Positions 56,361-64,000 of a DNA stretch of 64,000 nt are shown here, one piece after another. Origin of the DNA: a virus. Numbering within the stretch: position 1 is the stretch's first letter; each line of letters begins with the position of its first letter. Below the pieces are notes generated by a model, which did not search any database, was not told the DNA's origin, and worked only from the letters and a program-made list of their open reading frames with translations. Position numbers and translations under genes: made by a program. The stretch covers positions 1-64,000 of IMG/VR virus record IMGVR_UViG_3300050120_000255; one strand, given 5' to 3'.

Positions 56361-58316
56361 ATGACATCATTCACCGCCACGTACAGCCCGGAAGACAACA
56401 AGCTTCGCCTTTACGCAAGCACTCGCCTCGACGCTGAAACCTATGCGCGCGTCAAGGCCGCTGGATTCAAATGGGCGCCGAAGCAAGATTTGTTTGTTGC
56501 GCCGATGTGGACTCCCAGCCGTGACGATTTGCTAACCGAGCTGGCCGGAGAAATCGAAGACGAAGACAAAAGCCTTATCGAGCGCGCGACCGAGCGCGCG
56601 GACCGCTTCGACGATTACAGCGACAGCCGCGCGGCCGACGCCGAAAGCGCGCGCAAGGCGGTTTCCACGATCGCGGATCATATCCCCTTTGGTCAACCTA
56701 TTCTCATCGGACACCATTCCGAAAAGCGCGCGCGCAAGGATGCGGAGCGCATTGATAGCGGAATGCGCCGCGCCGTGAAGATGTGGGAAACGTCCGAATA
56801 TTGGCAGAGCCGCGCCGCTGGCGCCTTAGCCGCCGCGAAATACAAAGAACTGCCAGCGGTCCGCGCGCGCCGGATCAAGACGCTTGAAGCGGAAATGCGT
56901 TCGCATCAGCGCGACGTGGCCCTGGCCACAAAGTTCCTTGCCGCTTGGTCGATCCAAGACCTATCGCTTGACCAGGCGCGTCGGATTGTGAACGGCGGTG
57001 ATTGCTGGCTTACGGTTGAACGGAACGAGGCAAACCCATATGGGCGTACCGCCTATGACGTGTTGCGCGAGCAGGAAGACGGTTCAACGTTTTGGACTGT
57101 CGCCCAAGTTGTCGAGGTCGCGTTGCGCGTTTACCCCGCGACGATCGCCCACGCGCAGCGCTGGATTTCCCATTATGAAAACCGGCTGATTTACGAAAAG
57201 GCGATGCTTGACGAACAAGGCGCAAGCGATTTGATCGCGAAAAAGCCGCGTCCGAAGCAATTGCCGCTTTTGAACTATGAGGCCGAATCCTTCCTCGTGG
57301 CTTGCCTTTATCAAAGGGGTGAATTTGAGACGTTGAAACAGGTCCGGCTTACAGCCGAGCAATACCAATCGATTCCCGACGAAATGCGCGGAACTCGCGA
57401 GATCGAAAAGTCGCACCGCATCCGCGTTGCCCGCATCGAGTTTGACGATGCAGGAAAACTGAAGCGCTGGCCCTCTTTTAAGGCCGCATTGATGGCGGTT
57501 TTCTTGACGGACAGCAAATTCCACCCAAAGCCCGACGCGCCGAAGGCTGAAACGCCAGCGGCGGCCAAGGAACCCGATCGAGACGTTCCCGCGCCCATGC
57601 CCCCACGCGAATTCGTTGCCGCGACGCGCGAGCCGTTAGCCGAAAGCCGCGAGGCATTCCGTGCGATGGCTGCAAGCCTAAAGGCCGGTGTGTCCGCGCC
57701 CGCGCTCACCCCCACGCGCGAATTCGCTGCCGCGACGCGCGAGCCGTTAGCCGAAAGCCGCGAGGCATTCCGCGCGATGGCCGCAAGCCTAAAGGCCGGT
57801 GTGCAAGTTGTTGTGGCGCCGCAACTGTTCCCGACTTCGGAGGACATCGCGGCCGAAATGGTAGAGCTTGCGGAAATCAATCCGGGACACCGAGTCCTTG
57901 AGCCTTCGGCCGGAACCGGCAACATCATCAAAGCGATGCAAGAAACGTCGCCGGGCCTGAATATTTGGGCGATTGAGACCGTTCCGCGACTCGCGTCTGC
58001 CTTGAGCCAAAAATTCCCAGACGTTCGAGTCCGTGAGGATGATTTCTTGAGTTGGATTGATCACGGGCTTTTTGACCGCATCGTGATGAACCCGCCTTTT
58101 GAGAATGGCGCGGATATCAAACATATTCGGTACGCCGCAAGTATGTTGGCGCCTGGCGGCCGATTGGTTGCCTTGTGTGCCAACGGTCCGCGCCAACAAA
58201 TCCAATTGAAGCCGCTCGCATCGGAATGGCGCGACCTTCCGGCTGGATCGTTCAAGGCCCCAGGAACCGGCGTAAATGTGGCCATGCTGGTTATCGATCG
58301 GCCGGAGGCTCAATAA
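56361..58316 (+). CDS. DUF3560-methyltransferase fusion protein
   Basis: 651 residues. Residues 1-220 match the DUF3560 pattern of plasmid/phage proteins: YSPEDNKLRLYASTRLDAETYARVKAAGFKWAPKQDLFVAPMW, then long helices with HHSEKRARKDAERIDSGMRRAV. A linker carries a tandem duplication (EPLAESREAFRAMAASLKAG twice, about residues 422-480). Residues 490-651 are a Rossmann methyltransferase: VLEPSAGTGNI, AIETVP and MNPPFENG (NPPF, as in N6-adenine enzymes). It may methylate phage DNA or other macromolecules; substrate unknown. TAATG overlap with the next gene. Confidence 0.85.
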   Translation: MTSFTATYSPEDNKLRLYASTRLDAETYARVKAAGFKWAPKQDLFVAPMWTPSRDDLLTELAGEIEDEDKSLIERATERADRFDDYSDSRAADAESARKAVSTIADHIPFGQPILIGHHSEKRARKDAERIDSGMRRAVKMWETSEYWQSRAAGALAAAKYKELPAVRARRIKTLEAEMRSHQRDVALATKFLAAWSIQDLSLDQARRIVNGGDCWLTVERNEANPYGRTAYDVLREQEDGSTFWTVAQVVEVALRVYPATIAHAQRWISHYENRLIYEKAMLDEQGASDLIAKKPRPKQLPLLNYEAESFLVACLYQRGEFETLKQVRLTAEQYQSIPDEMRGTREIEKSHRIRVARIEFDDAGKLKRWPSFKAALMAVFLTDSKFHPKPDAPKAETPAAAKEPDRDVPAPMPPREFVAATREPLAESREAFRAMAASLKAGVSAPALTPTREFAAATREPLAESREAFRAMAASLKAGVQVVVAPQLFPTSEDIAAEMVELAEINPGHRVLEPSAGTGNIIKAMQETSPGLNIWAIETVPRLASALSQKFPDVRVREDDFLSWIDHGLFDRIVMNPPFENGADIKHIRYAASMLAPGGRLVALCANGPRQQIQLKPLASEWRDLPAGSFKAPGTGVNVAMLVIDRPEAQ

Positions 58317-58624
58317 TGGCGAACCTCTCGAAGTCCCAAGCCACCGCGTTAAATGCCGCCGTATTCATAGGAAGCGCTTTTGATTGCCGCCCCTTTCGCC
58401 GTCCAGGCGGCCTGCGCAGTCAGGCTCTAGTGCGTAGAATTATGCGCATGGTGCGGGACGGTCTTTTGACCTATGACACGCCCTGGCCCAGCGCGACCGA
58501 AAAAGGAATCGATGCGCTCAAAGCGCATTATCCGAATCTCGATTATTCAAAAGCCGTCCGGTTCGGGGCGCATTGGAAGGCCTGGAAGGAAGCGCCCCTC
58601 GCCGAAGCGCCGGAGGCGCTTTGA
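58316..58624 (+). CDS. 102-aa protein coupled to the methyltransferase
   Basis: Starts in the TAATG overlap. ANLSKSQATALNAAVFIGSAFDCRPFRRPGGLRSQALVRRIMRMVRDGLLTYDTPWPSATEKGIDAL looks like a winged-helix: helices, then the RDGLLTY wing and TEKGIDAL, as in small transcription regulators. Likely nucleic-acid binding. Confidence 0.6.
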   Translation: MANLSKSQATALNAAVFIGSAFDCRPFRRPGGLRSQALVRRIMRMVRDGLLTYDTPWPSATEKGIDALKAHYPNLDYSKAVRFGAHWKAWKEAPLAEAPEAL

Positions 58625-58944
58625 TGGCGCCGCGCCGGACAAAAAAGGCTGAGGTTCCTACCCTGCCACAAAGTCATTTGATTAAAATAGACAGGCTTGG
58701 AATGCGCACGGTTGCTTACCTGTCAACATTCGTCGCAACGGCCGCTGGCCGTAACGAATGGCTGCCGCGCGACATCATCGGAAACGATGGTAAATCACTG
58801 GTTATTTACCGCGAGGGCGGGGACTATCACTTTGCGGGGTGGGAGCCGTGGCGAGACGGTCATTTCGGAGGCCGGTACGAAACAATCTTGGGCGCGCTGG
58901 CCTGGTTTGATTGGCTCGAAGCGGAAAACAAGGAGTCGTTCTGA
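58624..58944 (+). CDS. 106-aa early protein
   Basis: TGATG overlap at both ends. Basic start (APRRTKKAEVPTLPQ), then VAYLSTFVATAAGRNEWLPRDI, a DYHFAGWEPW turn and ILGALAWFDWLEAE helix. No family recognised. Confidence 0.55.
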   Translation: MAPRRTKKAEVPTLPQSHLIKIDRLGMRTVAYLSTFVATAAGRNEWLPRDIIGNDGKSLVIYREGGDYHFAGWEPWRDGHFGGRYETILGALAWFDWLEAENKESF

Positions 58945-60041
58945 TGGCGCTCCTTTCCGACAAGACCGAACTCGCCGACATGCTCGCCTACGCTGAATCG
59001 GTCGGGCGCGGCGACTATGTGCCGCTGTCCCGCGCCGAGCTTGACCAGGCCTTGACCCTGGCGCCCGGCCACGTCAGCGGCGACCGCCGCGTCAGCGGAT
59101 CAACCGGGTATTACTGCAACTATGCGAAAGAGGGCGCCCCAAGCCGCTGGTCGCTCGTTGCGATCGGGCCGCACGCCTGGAATATCGGGAGGCCCATTGC
59201 AGAATGGCTCAAGAGCCTGCCCAAGCGCGGCGCGGAAAATTCTGACCGATGGGTCGTTAAACGCTTCTATTCGACCTATGAGCCCGCCACGCCAATCTTA
59301 GACACAGTTAAAGAGGGTGACTTCGCTTTTGCGAAGCTCCGCGACGGCTCCGGCGTTGTGCTTGCCCTTGTCATAGCCGCCACCGATGGCAAGCCGGATC
59401 TTGTTGACCTTTCCATGTCGGAAAGCCAGCAACGCCGCGCGGCTGATCTTTCGGACAAGTGGCAAGTGATGCCGGAGCGGCAAGAGGAATGCGCCAAGAT
59501 GTTTCAATCGGGACGGACTCGGTTCCCCGATCGGTGGCAGTTTGGTTGCCAGATTGGGCGTCGGCATAGGCGCGACAACCTGGGCGCGACGCCATTGAAG
59601 AAAAACGAAACGGCTTTCGCGCCGGGCAATTTCGTTTGCGGCCACATGATCGATGCGCCTGCCTATGCAACTCAGCTCGGCAAAGTCTTAGAGGTGGACA
59701 AATCCGGCCGCGTCCTGACCGTCCAAATTGGCGCCGGGGAGATTGTGCCGCGCGGCGCCGCGAAGAAATGGAAGCTGGTAGAGGACAGGAACGGCAATTG
59801 CGAGTCCCTACTCGCCGATGGCGGCAAGTTCAAGAGCGGGTTCGCCTTCATGCGCGCGCTGCGGAAGCTGCCGGCGGCCAAACCAAGACGCGCGGCTACT
59901 GATACCGCCAAACCGATCGGCGCCGACCCGGTAGCCTTGCGCGTGCGACGGCAAACCCATAAGGAGGCCATTGCGGCGGGCATCCCGCAAGAAATAGCCC
60001 AAAGGTTGGCGAAAGCCGCCTTCGACGCCGCTTCGACGTAG
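58944..60041 (+). CDS. 365-aa protein, paralogue of 60182-60904
   Basis: LADMLAYAESVGRGDYVPLSRAEL, then SGSTGYYCNYAKEGAPSRWSLVAIGPHAWNIGRPIAEWL, a middle region with AKLRDGSGVVLALVIAATDG, and a GNFVCGHMIDAPAYATQLGKVLEVDKSGRVLTVQIGAG beta domain before a basic tail. The N-terminal 90 residues and the GYY...W-x-LVAIGP block are shared with the gene at 60182. Function unknown; start at 58944 fixed by the TGATG overlap. Confidence 0.65.
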   Translation: MALLSDKTELADMLAYAESVGRGDYVPLSRAELDQALTLAPGHVSGDRRVSGSTGYYCNYAKEGAPSRWSLVAIGPHAWNIGRPIAEWLKSLPKRGAENSDRWVVKRFYSTYEPATPILDTVKEGDFAFAKLRDGSGVVLALVIAATDGKPDLVDLSMSESQQRRAADLSDKWQVMPERQEECAKMFQSGRTRFPDRWQFGCQIGRRHRRDNLGATPLKKNETAFAPGNFVCGHMIDAPAYATQLGKVLEVDKSGRVLTVQIGAGEIVPRGAAKKWKLVEDRNGNCESLLADGGKFKSGFAFMRALRKLPAAKPRRAATDTAKPIGADPVALRVRRQTHKEAIAAGIPQEIAQRLAKAAFDAAST

Positions 60042-60181
60042 CTGATAGAGACCTATCCCCCGATATTCTCCGCCTCAATTGTTAATTTCGGCTTGGATGG
60101 GTACAAAGACCGTGCTATTCCATCCTTATTGCAGATAGGAGCTTATCTAATTTATCCAAATACACATAGGAGACATGGAAA

Positions 60182-60904
60182 ATGGCTGCACTATCCAACA
60201 CAGGGGCTATGGCAAGTTTGCTAGCCTACGCGGAGAAACTCGGCCTTGAGTACGTGCCTATGCGGGCGGAAGCTGTCGAGGCAGCCGCAAATGATCCCTT
60301 TGCCTACGAGGAAGGGACGTTTATTGAAGATAAACAGCCCCACGCCTCCGGCTATTATAAGAAATATGCTTCCGGCTGGGCGCTCGTTGCGATCGGCCCG
60401 AGCCTTGGCGGTCGCGTGCTGTCTAAGAAGGAATGGCTCCGCGTGCCGAAGGGCGACGGATGGGCGACGCGTGACGAATGGCGCCGCGCCCTTGTGTCCG
60501 ACTCGGCTAAGTCCGGCGACATCGTTTATAATGTCGCGCCTAATGGCGTTGTTCGCCTAGCGGAAGCCGTGGAGGTCGATGCGCGCGGCTATCCCACGTC
60601 CCTATTGCTTCGAGGAGATTTGATAGATCCTCGCGACGTTGACGGCGTATGGGAGAAGGCGCCGGGCCGCGAGGAGGCGGCGCGCTATCTCTATGACCAA
60701 GGGAAAGACTCCTTTATCAATCTTTGGACCTACAAGACGCAGCTCGGCAAGCGGATTCGGTTGCTGAAAGAAGCGAAAATGCTGGATCACGAAAGAGATT
60801 CCAGGAGAACATTCGACCATCAAAAAGCGCTCGATAAGGAGAACTCGGCTTTCGTCGCCCGCGTCAAACGCGCCAAACTTGAACGCCTGAAATCTGGCGC
60901 ATAG
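60182..60904 (+). CDS. 240-aa protein, paralogue of 58944-60041
   Basis: MASLLAYAEKLGLEYVPMRAEAVEAA, SGYYKKYASGWALVAIGPSLGGRVLSKKEWLRVPKGDG, then GREEAARYLYDQGKDSF and a charged helical C-terminus. It lacks the C-terminal beta domain of the longer copy. Preceded by a 140-bp gap with CTGATAGAG and TCTAATTTATCC words and ACATAGGAG as ribosome-binding site. Confidence 0.65.
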   Translation: MAALSNTGAMASLLAYAEKLGLEYVPMRAEAVEAAANDPFAYEEGTFIEDKQPHASGYYKKYASGWALVAIGPSLGGRVLSKKEWLRVPKGDGWATRDEWRRALVSDSAKSGDIVYNVAPNGVVRLAEAVEVDARGYPTSLLLRGDLIDPRDVDGVWEKAPGREEAARYLYDQGKDSFINLWTYKTQLGKRIRLLKEAKMLDHERDSRRTFDHQKALDKENSAFVARVKRAKLERLKSGA

Positions 60905-60981
60905 GATCGATCGGGGCGCTTCGGCGTCCCTCTCTCTCTATTTGAGCCCAAATTATTTAGAACTATTTTGTTAGAAATATA

Positions 60982-61009
60982 TTGACGAATAGATAGGACC
61001 GTCTATCCT
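60982..61009 (+). promoter_or_regulatory. Rightward promoter with operator in the spacer
   Basis: TTGACG (60982-60987), 16-bp spacer starting AATAGATAGGACCG, TATCCT (61004-61009). CGAATAGATAGG overlaps the -35/spacer junction. The AACTATTTTGTT motif lies just upstream (60961). Confidence 0.6.
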
Positions 61010-61040
61010 CTGTTTCAGACGCAACGGAGGACAGAACGAA

Positions 61041-61421
61041 ATGAAAATCTGGGCTTTGATTTCCTGCTTTCCTGAAGAGACGGCCCCCGTATACCCACAT
61101 CTGTTTTTGACGCGGGAGTCGGCCGACAAGGCATTCGACGAAATCATGCGCGAGGAATGGGACCACTACGCCCCTGGAGACGATGATGGAGAGCCGTTGC
61201 CCTATCCCGGCGATCCGGCCGCGGCAAACGAGGCTATCCACGAAAACGACGCGGAAGAATCCTGGGGTCAATGGGAACTGATCTGTGTCGAGGTACCACG
61301 TAAGCCAGTTGAGGCGCCCCCAACGCTCTCCGATCTGAAAAAGCAAATCGAGGATCTGGATAAGAAAGTCGACATTCTTTCTGTTTGGCGCGATCGTTTG
61401 GTTTTCGCTGCGGCTCAATAG
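61041..61421 (+). CDS. 126-aa protein ending in a duplicated coiled coil
   Basis: KIWALISCFPEETAPVYPHLFLTRESADKAFDEIMREEW, acidic middle (HYAPGDDDGEPLPYPGDP), then the PVEAPPTLSDLKKQIEDLDK coiled coil, whose coding DNA is identical over 78 bp to that in the next gene. The shared helix may let the two proteins form one complex. Confidence 0.65.
   Translation: MKIWALISCFPEETAPVYPHLFLTRESADKAFDEIMREEWDHYAPGDDDGEPLPYPGDPAAANEAIHENDAEESWGQWELICVEVPRKPVEAPPTLSDLKKQIEDLDKKVDILSVWRDRLVFAAAQ
61295..61372 (+). repeat. 78-bp perfect repeat, copy 1
   Basis: Identical to 61747-61824 in the same reading frame; encodes the coiled-coil end of this gene. Complete identity at synonymous positions points to recent duplication or gene conversion. 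Confidence 0.9.
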
Positions 61422-61453
61422 CGCCAAGGCTCATTTTGAAAGGTCCAGATATC

Positions 61454-61873
61454 ATGTGGTTTTTTAAGCCAAGACGAACAGCCGCAGAAGAACTGTCACC
61501 CTCGGCTGACTTTATGAGGCTGAAGGCTCGGGCGGAAAAATATCCTTTCTCAGTCTCCGTTCGCGAATTCGATGAAGCGATTGGGGAGCGCACGCGCTGC
61601 GCTACCCTACAGGAAGCCAAAGAGGCCGCGTCAGAGATCGCCGCACGTCTATCAAAGACACGCCGAGCCTGGATAACGAGCGATCGCGGACGGATCATGA
61701 CCGATTGGGCGACCGACGGGAACTTTACATGGCCCGACGACTGGACACCACGTAAGCCAGTTGAGGCGCCCCCAACGCTCTCCGATCTGAAAAAGCAAAT
61801 CGAGGATCTGGATAAGAAAGTCGAAAAGCTTCTTTATGCTCAAATGCAGAGCGCCGGCACTCTCCCCAAGTGA
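61454..61873 (+). CDS. 139-aa protein sharing the coiled coil
   Basis: From ATG 61454 (AAAGG upstream). WFFKPRRTAAEELSPSADFMRLKARAEKYPFSVSVREFDEAI, TLQEAKEAASEIAARLSKTRRAWITSDRG, then the shared PTLSDLKKQIEDLDKKV segment. The N-terminal part is unrelated to the previous gene, so a C-terminal oligomerisation module has been shuffled onto it. Confidence 0.65.
   Translation: MWFFKPRRTAAEELSPSADFMRLKARAEKYPFSVSVREFDEAIGERTRCATLQEAKEAASEIAARLSKTRRAWITSDRGRIMTDWATDGNFTWPDDWTPRKPVEAPPTLSDLKKQIEDLDKKVEKLLYAQMQSAGTLPK
61747..61824 (+). repeat. 78-bp perfect repeat, copy 2
   Basis: Identical to 61295-61372. Confidence 0.9.
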
Positions 61874-62004
61874 ACTTCTAACCCCCCATATCGTAATTCT
61901 TATCCGTGGCGCGCGATCGCCGCGACCGGATAACTGCGCCCGTTTCATACCTTCAACCTATCCGTTTAAGTGATAGAACCCCAACTGAAAGGAGACCCAC
62001 AACC

Positions 62005-62346
62005 ATGCTCAATTGGATCAGCCAAAACATTCTCCGCCCGCTTTTCGAGCCGCTTGCGTGGCATCCCATGGGCAGCCCCAAACCGCTCCCGCCGTGCACG
62101 ATCACCGAAAAGATGATTCAGGAGGGTGGCGGAATGAGCCGCGAGTTTCGCCTCGCCGCGATCATCCTTGGTGGCGCAAGCGTCCTATGCCTCTCTACGG
62201 TCGTCTGGTCCCTTGTGAACCAGCGTCGGACGGAAGTTGACTGCGTCGCTCGCAACCTCAATCAGGTGAGCCGCATGGCCTTCTCCGAAGAGGTCGACCC
62301 CGGATTTGCGTCCGCCCAATCGCCGAAAATTAAAATCGTCGAATAG
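62005..62346 (+). CDS. 113-aa single-pass membrane protein
   Basis: From ATG 62005 (AAAGGAGACC upstream). A cytoplasmic-like N-terminal half (LNWISQNILRPLFEPLAWHP), a transmembrane helix (FRLAAIILGGASVLCLSTVVWSLV) near residue 55, then a polar C-terminus. Early-region membrane protein, possibly exclusion or host-membrane remodelling. Unknown family. Confidence 0.6.
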   Translation: MLNWISQNILRPLFEPLAWHPMGSPKPLPPCTITEKMIQEGGGMSREFRLAAIILGGASVLCLSTVVWSLVNQRRTEVDCVARNLNQVSRMAFSEEVDPGFASAQSPKIKIVE

Positions 62347-62537
62347 GCCATCTGTGCTATTCGCTGCTTGACGGCGAGCATAACAACGGTCTAGATAGAT
62401 CCAGGCCCCCCCAGCCAAGAGGCCTCGCAACATAGGAGGCGGCCATGATGTAGCGGAGGCGAAATCCTTCGGCAAACGGCGGGATAGTGGCGCCGTTTCG
62501 CGAAGAATTTCCTTCAGTCTATTAGGAGGACTTATAG

Positions 62538-62816
62538 ATGTCAAAGACACACACACACCACCAAACGATTGAAATGCTCGGCCCCATCGATTCGATGGAT
62601 CTTACCGTCGAGGTCGTTTTCACGAAGAGCCGAGACTATCCCGCTACCTGGGATGAACCGGCGCACGGCGGCGAGATCGGCATCACAGAGATTCATCTCT
62701 TCGACACGGCTACCAAGAAATACCTCGACGTCGCCCCTTGGCTCCAGACCTTTTTGCGCAAGGCGATCGACGAGGGCGCCCTCTTCGAATACGCGCGCGA
62801 AGAGACCTTCGCATGA
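62538..62816 (+). CDS. 92-aa early protein
   Basis: TTAGGAGGACTTATAG precedes ATG 62538. TIEMLGPIDSMDLTVEVVFTKSRDYPATWDEPAHGGEIGITEIHLFDTATKKYLDVAPWL then an acidic helix. A beta-sandwich-like start with a His-rich leader (THTHHQ). The pattern G.iD...l.V.v...P....... matches small phage proteins of unknown function. ATGA overlap with the next gene. Confidence 0.6.
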   Translation: MSKTHTHHQTIEMLGPIDSMDLTVEVVFTKSRDYPATWDEPAHGGEIGITEIHLFDTATKKYLDVAPWLQTFLRKAIDEGALFEYAREETFA

Positions 62817-63187
62817 TCGGGCGCTTTCTCATCGTCTGCGCCGCCGCCGCCGGCGTCGCCGCGTCCGCTGCCCTTGCCGCTGATCCGGCGCCGAAGTGTG
62901 ACCTCAACGTGGAAGGCGCCTGGCTGTGCCACGGCGCGGCAGGCGATCACTGCGCACAGCCGGTTGACGCCTCAGCGCCCCGCGACCCGAACGCCACGCC
63001 GCATCAAATCTGCGAGGGCGAATACAGCACGAAAGAGTACATCAATCAGATTTTGGCCGGGACGCTCAAGGCCGAAGGCCGCGCCCGGTTGATCCGCCTT
63101 TGCGAGTTCACAAAGACCCAGCGCCAACCCGGTCATGTGACCTACGCCATCATCACATCAGCAACAGAGAAGGAGTCCGCACATTGA
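62813..63187 (+). CDS. 124-aa secreted protein
   Basis: Signal peptide IGRFLIVCAAAAGVAASAALA with cleavage after ALA-A; the mature part has four Cys (KCDLNVEGAWLCHG, HCAQP, ICEGEY) that may form disulphides in the periplasm. Coupled to both neighbours. Function unknown; an envelope-acting early protein. Confidence 0.62.
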   Translation: MIGRFLIVCAAAAGVAASAALAADPAPKCDLNVEGAWLCHGAAGDHCAQPVDASAPRDPNATPHQICEGEYSTKEYINQILAGTLKAEGRARLIRLCEFTKTQRQPGHVTYAIITSATEKESAH

Positions 63188-63771
63188 GCGATTTCGATTG
63201 GAACAAACCCTTCCGCGCCAAGAACGGGGACAAGGCCGAACTTCTGGGCACCTTGAACACAAATTCCGGCTACCCACGAATCGTTCGGTTCACGGGAAAC
63301 GACGGAGTCCAACGCGCCTGTGGGGTGAGATTAGACGGGACAATCACCTACGACCCCCGTCACAGTCTCGAAAACTACGAGGTCGAGCAGGCCTGTACAG
63401 TCACGGACACTCGCGCCCCGGCTCTGATCAAGGCCTTCGATTGGAATAAACCTTATCGCGCTGAAAGCGGTAGAAAGGCCGAGCGAATCGACGTTCTTAC
63501 GACAAGGGGATCGCCATATAAGAACGTCATCAAATACACCCACGCGAACGGATCTCAAGAGGTAGATACTGTCCAAGACGGCGGGAGCGCCGGGGGTCTC
63601 GAGCACTCGAGAAACCTCGTGAACTACGAAGTCGAGCGCACCATGTTCGCGCCGATTTTCCGCTCCCCACATGGGGATTATGTCGGAACTCTTGTGCCGA
63701 CCGAATCGGAGGCCCAGCGCCCTAAAAACTATGCTTTCCTTGGTGTCGCAACCGTGACGTGGAAGGCCTGA
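63184..63771 (+). CDS. 195-aa protein with two tandem domains
   Basis: TTG 63184 with AAGGAG 7 nt upstream and a TTGA overlap. Two copies of one module: FDWNKPFRAKNGDKAELLGTL ... LENYEVE and FDWNKPYRAESGRKAERIDVL ... LVNYEVE, about 85 residues each. The module (strand-rich, FDWNKP start) resembles small beta domains in phage early proteins. Function unknown. Confidence 0.65.
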   Translation: MSDFDWNKPFRAKNGDKAELLGTLNTNSGYPRIVRFTGNDGVQRACGVRLDGTITYDPRHSLENYEVEQACTVTDTRAPALIKAFDWNKPYRAESGRKAERIDVLTTRGSPYKNVIKYTHANGSQEVDTVQDGGSAGGLEHSRNLVNYEVERTMFAPIFRSPHGDYVGTLVPTESEAQRPKNYAFLGVATVTWKA

Positions 63772-63774
63772 TCG

Positions 63775-64000
63775 ATGTTCAACAATACCTCAATGGTAAA
63801 TTTGCTTCTGAACAAAAGCATGTTCATGAAATCTTCAAAACACCGAGGCCCCGGCGATCAGACGACCGGGCCGGAGGCGGCCGGGAAGTTCCGCGCGCGG
63901 CACAGCGGCGGCCGCCCGACGATCGCGAGGCTTGAGCGCGAGGCCCGCATTCACAACGGCGCTCGCCCGCTGTCATTCGGCCAAGCCGGCGGGCGCGAGC
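63775..64000 (+). CDS. N-terminal part of an unfinished gene
   Basis: The frame is open from ATG 63775 to the right edge (75 codons). The start could be a later ATG at 63820. After a polar start it becomes Arg/Gly-rich: RHSGGRPTIARLEREARIHNGARPLSFGQAGGRE. Too short to assign. Confidence 0.4.
   Translation, partial: MFNNTSMVNLLLNKSMFMKSSKHRGPGDQTTGPEAAGKFRARHSGGRPTIARLEREARIHNGARPLSFGQAGGRE

Noticed and set aside
1-64000. CRISPR arrays
   Set aside because: No series of regularly spaced 25-40-bp repeats with unique spacers was seen; the only tight tandem repeat is inside the tape measure gene.

Overview
The window looks like a piece of an alphaproteobacterial genome, probably Hyphomicrobiales. 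The composition is GC-rich, most starts carry GGAG/AAGGA-type ribosome-binding sites, and the phage tail genes are of the gene-transfer-agent (GTA) type common in Alphaproteobacteria. I would not name a genus. Two mobile elements lie side by side.

Island, about 1.0-10.7 kb. A 17-bp direct repeat (1006-1022 and 10672-10688), which matches the T-loop/acceptor end of a tRNA-Thr-like sequence, brackets this segment. Next to each copy lie TACCAAC repeats with identical 12-bp spacing, as expected of integrase arm sites. Inside are an AlpA-type regulator, an HTH/zinc-ribbon protein and a tyrosine recombinase at the left, and a second, DUF4102-type integrase at the right. Between them is a restriction-modification-like cargo: a 5-methylcytosine methyltransferase, a Vsr endonuclease, a small HTH protein, an 822-residue GHKL (MutL/MORC-like) ATPase, a conserved-looking 75-residue protein and an unrecognised 261-residue protein. 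This resembles the GHKL/Dcm/Vsr neighbourhoods described as MutL homologues of restriction-modification systems.

Large tailed-phage genome, about 10.9 kb to beyond 64 kb. It is organised as a long leftward arm and a rightward arm that diverge at 48.4-49.1 kb. Leftward, from the centre: a translationally coupled operon containing six diverged copies of a tiny winged-helix-like protein (48.3-45.5 kb); then packaging, head and tail genes (small and large terminase, portal, protease/scaffold, capsid, connectors, tail tube, frameshifted tail chaperone, tape measure with an embedded lysozyme domain, GTA-like DUF2460/DUF2163/NlpC/hub genes, collar protein); an RlpA-like protein with an apparent CTG start; a lysis cassette (M15 peptidase, holin candidates, lipoproteins) that also holds a fatty-acid-hydroxylase-family membrane enzyme; lectin-like and SGNH-hydrolase tail-fibre proteins; and last a takeover/nucleotide module (T5 A1-like phosphoesterase, dCMP deaminase, dNMP kinase, class II ribonucleotide reductase). 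Rightward are many small early proteins, a phage-encoded DNA polymerase sliding clamp, a DUF3560-methyltransferase fusion and several paralogous pairs. No polymerase, helicase, repressor or phage integrase is visible, so the phage genome probably continues to the right of the window.

Regulation. At least eight sigma70-like promoters (mostly TTGACN-N17-TANNNN) carry related TCTATTCGAT / TCTAATAGA-type sequence, or a related palindrome, inside the -35/-10 spacer, and further copies lie in early-gene leaders. This suggests one phage-wide repressor acting at dispersed operators.
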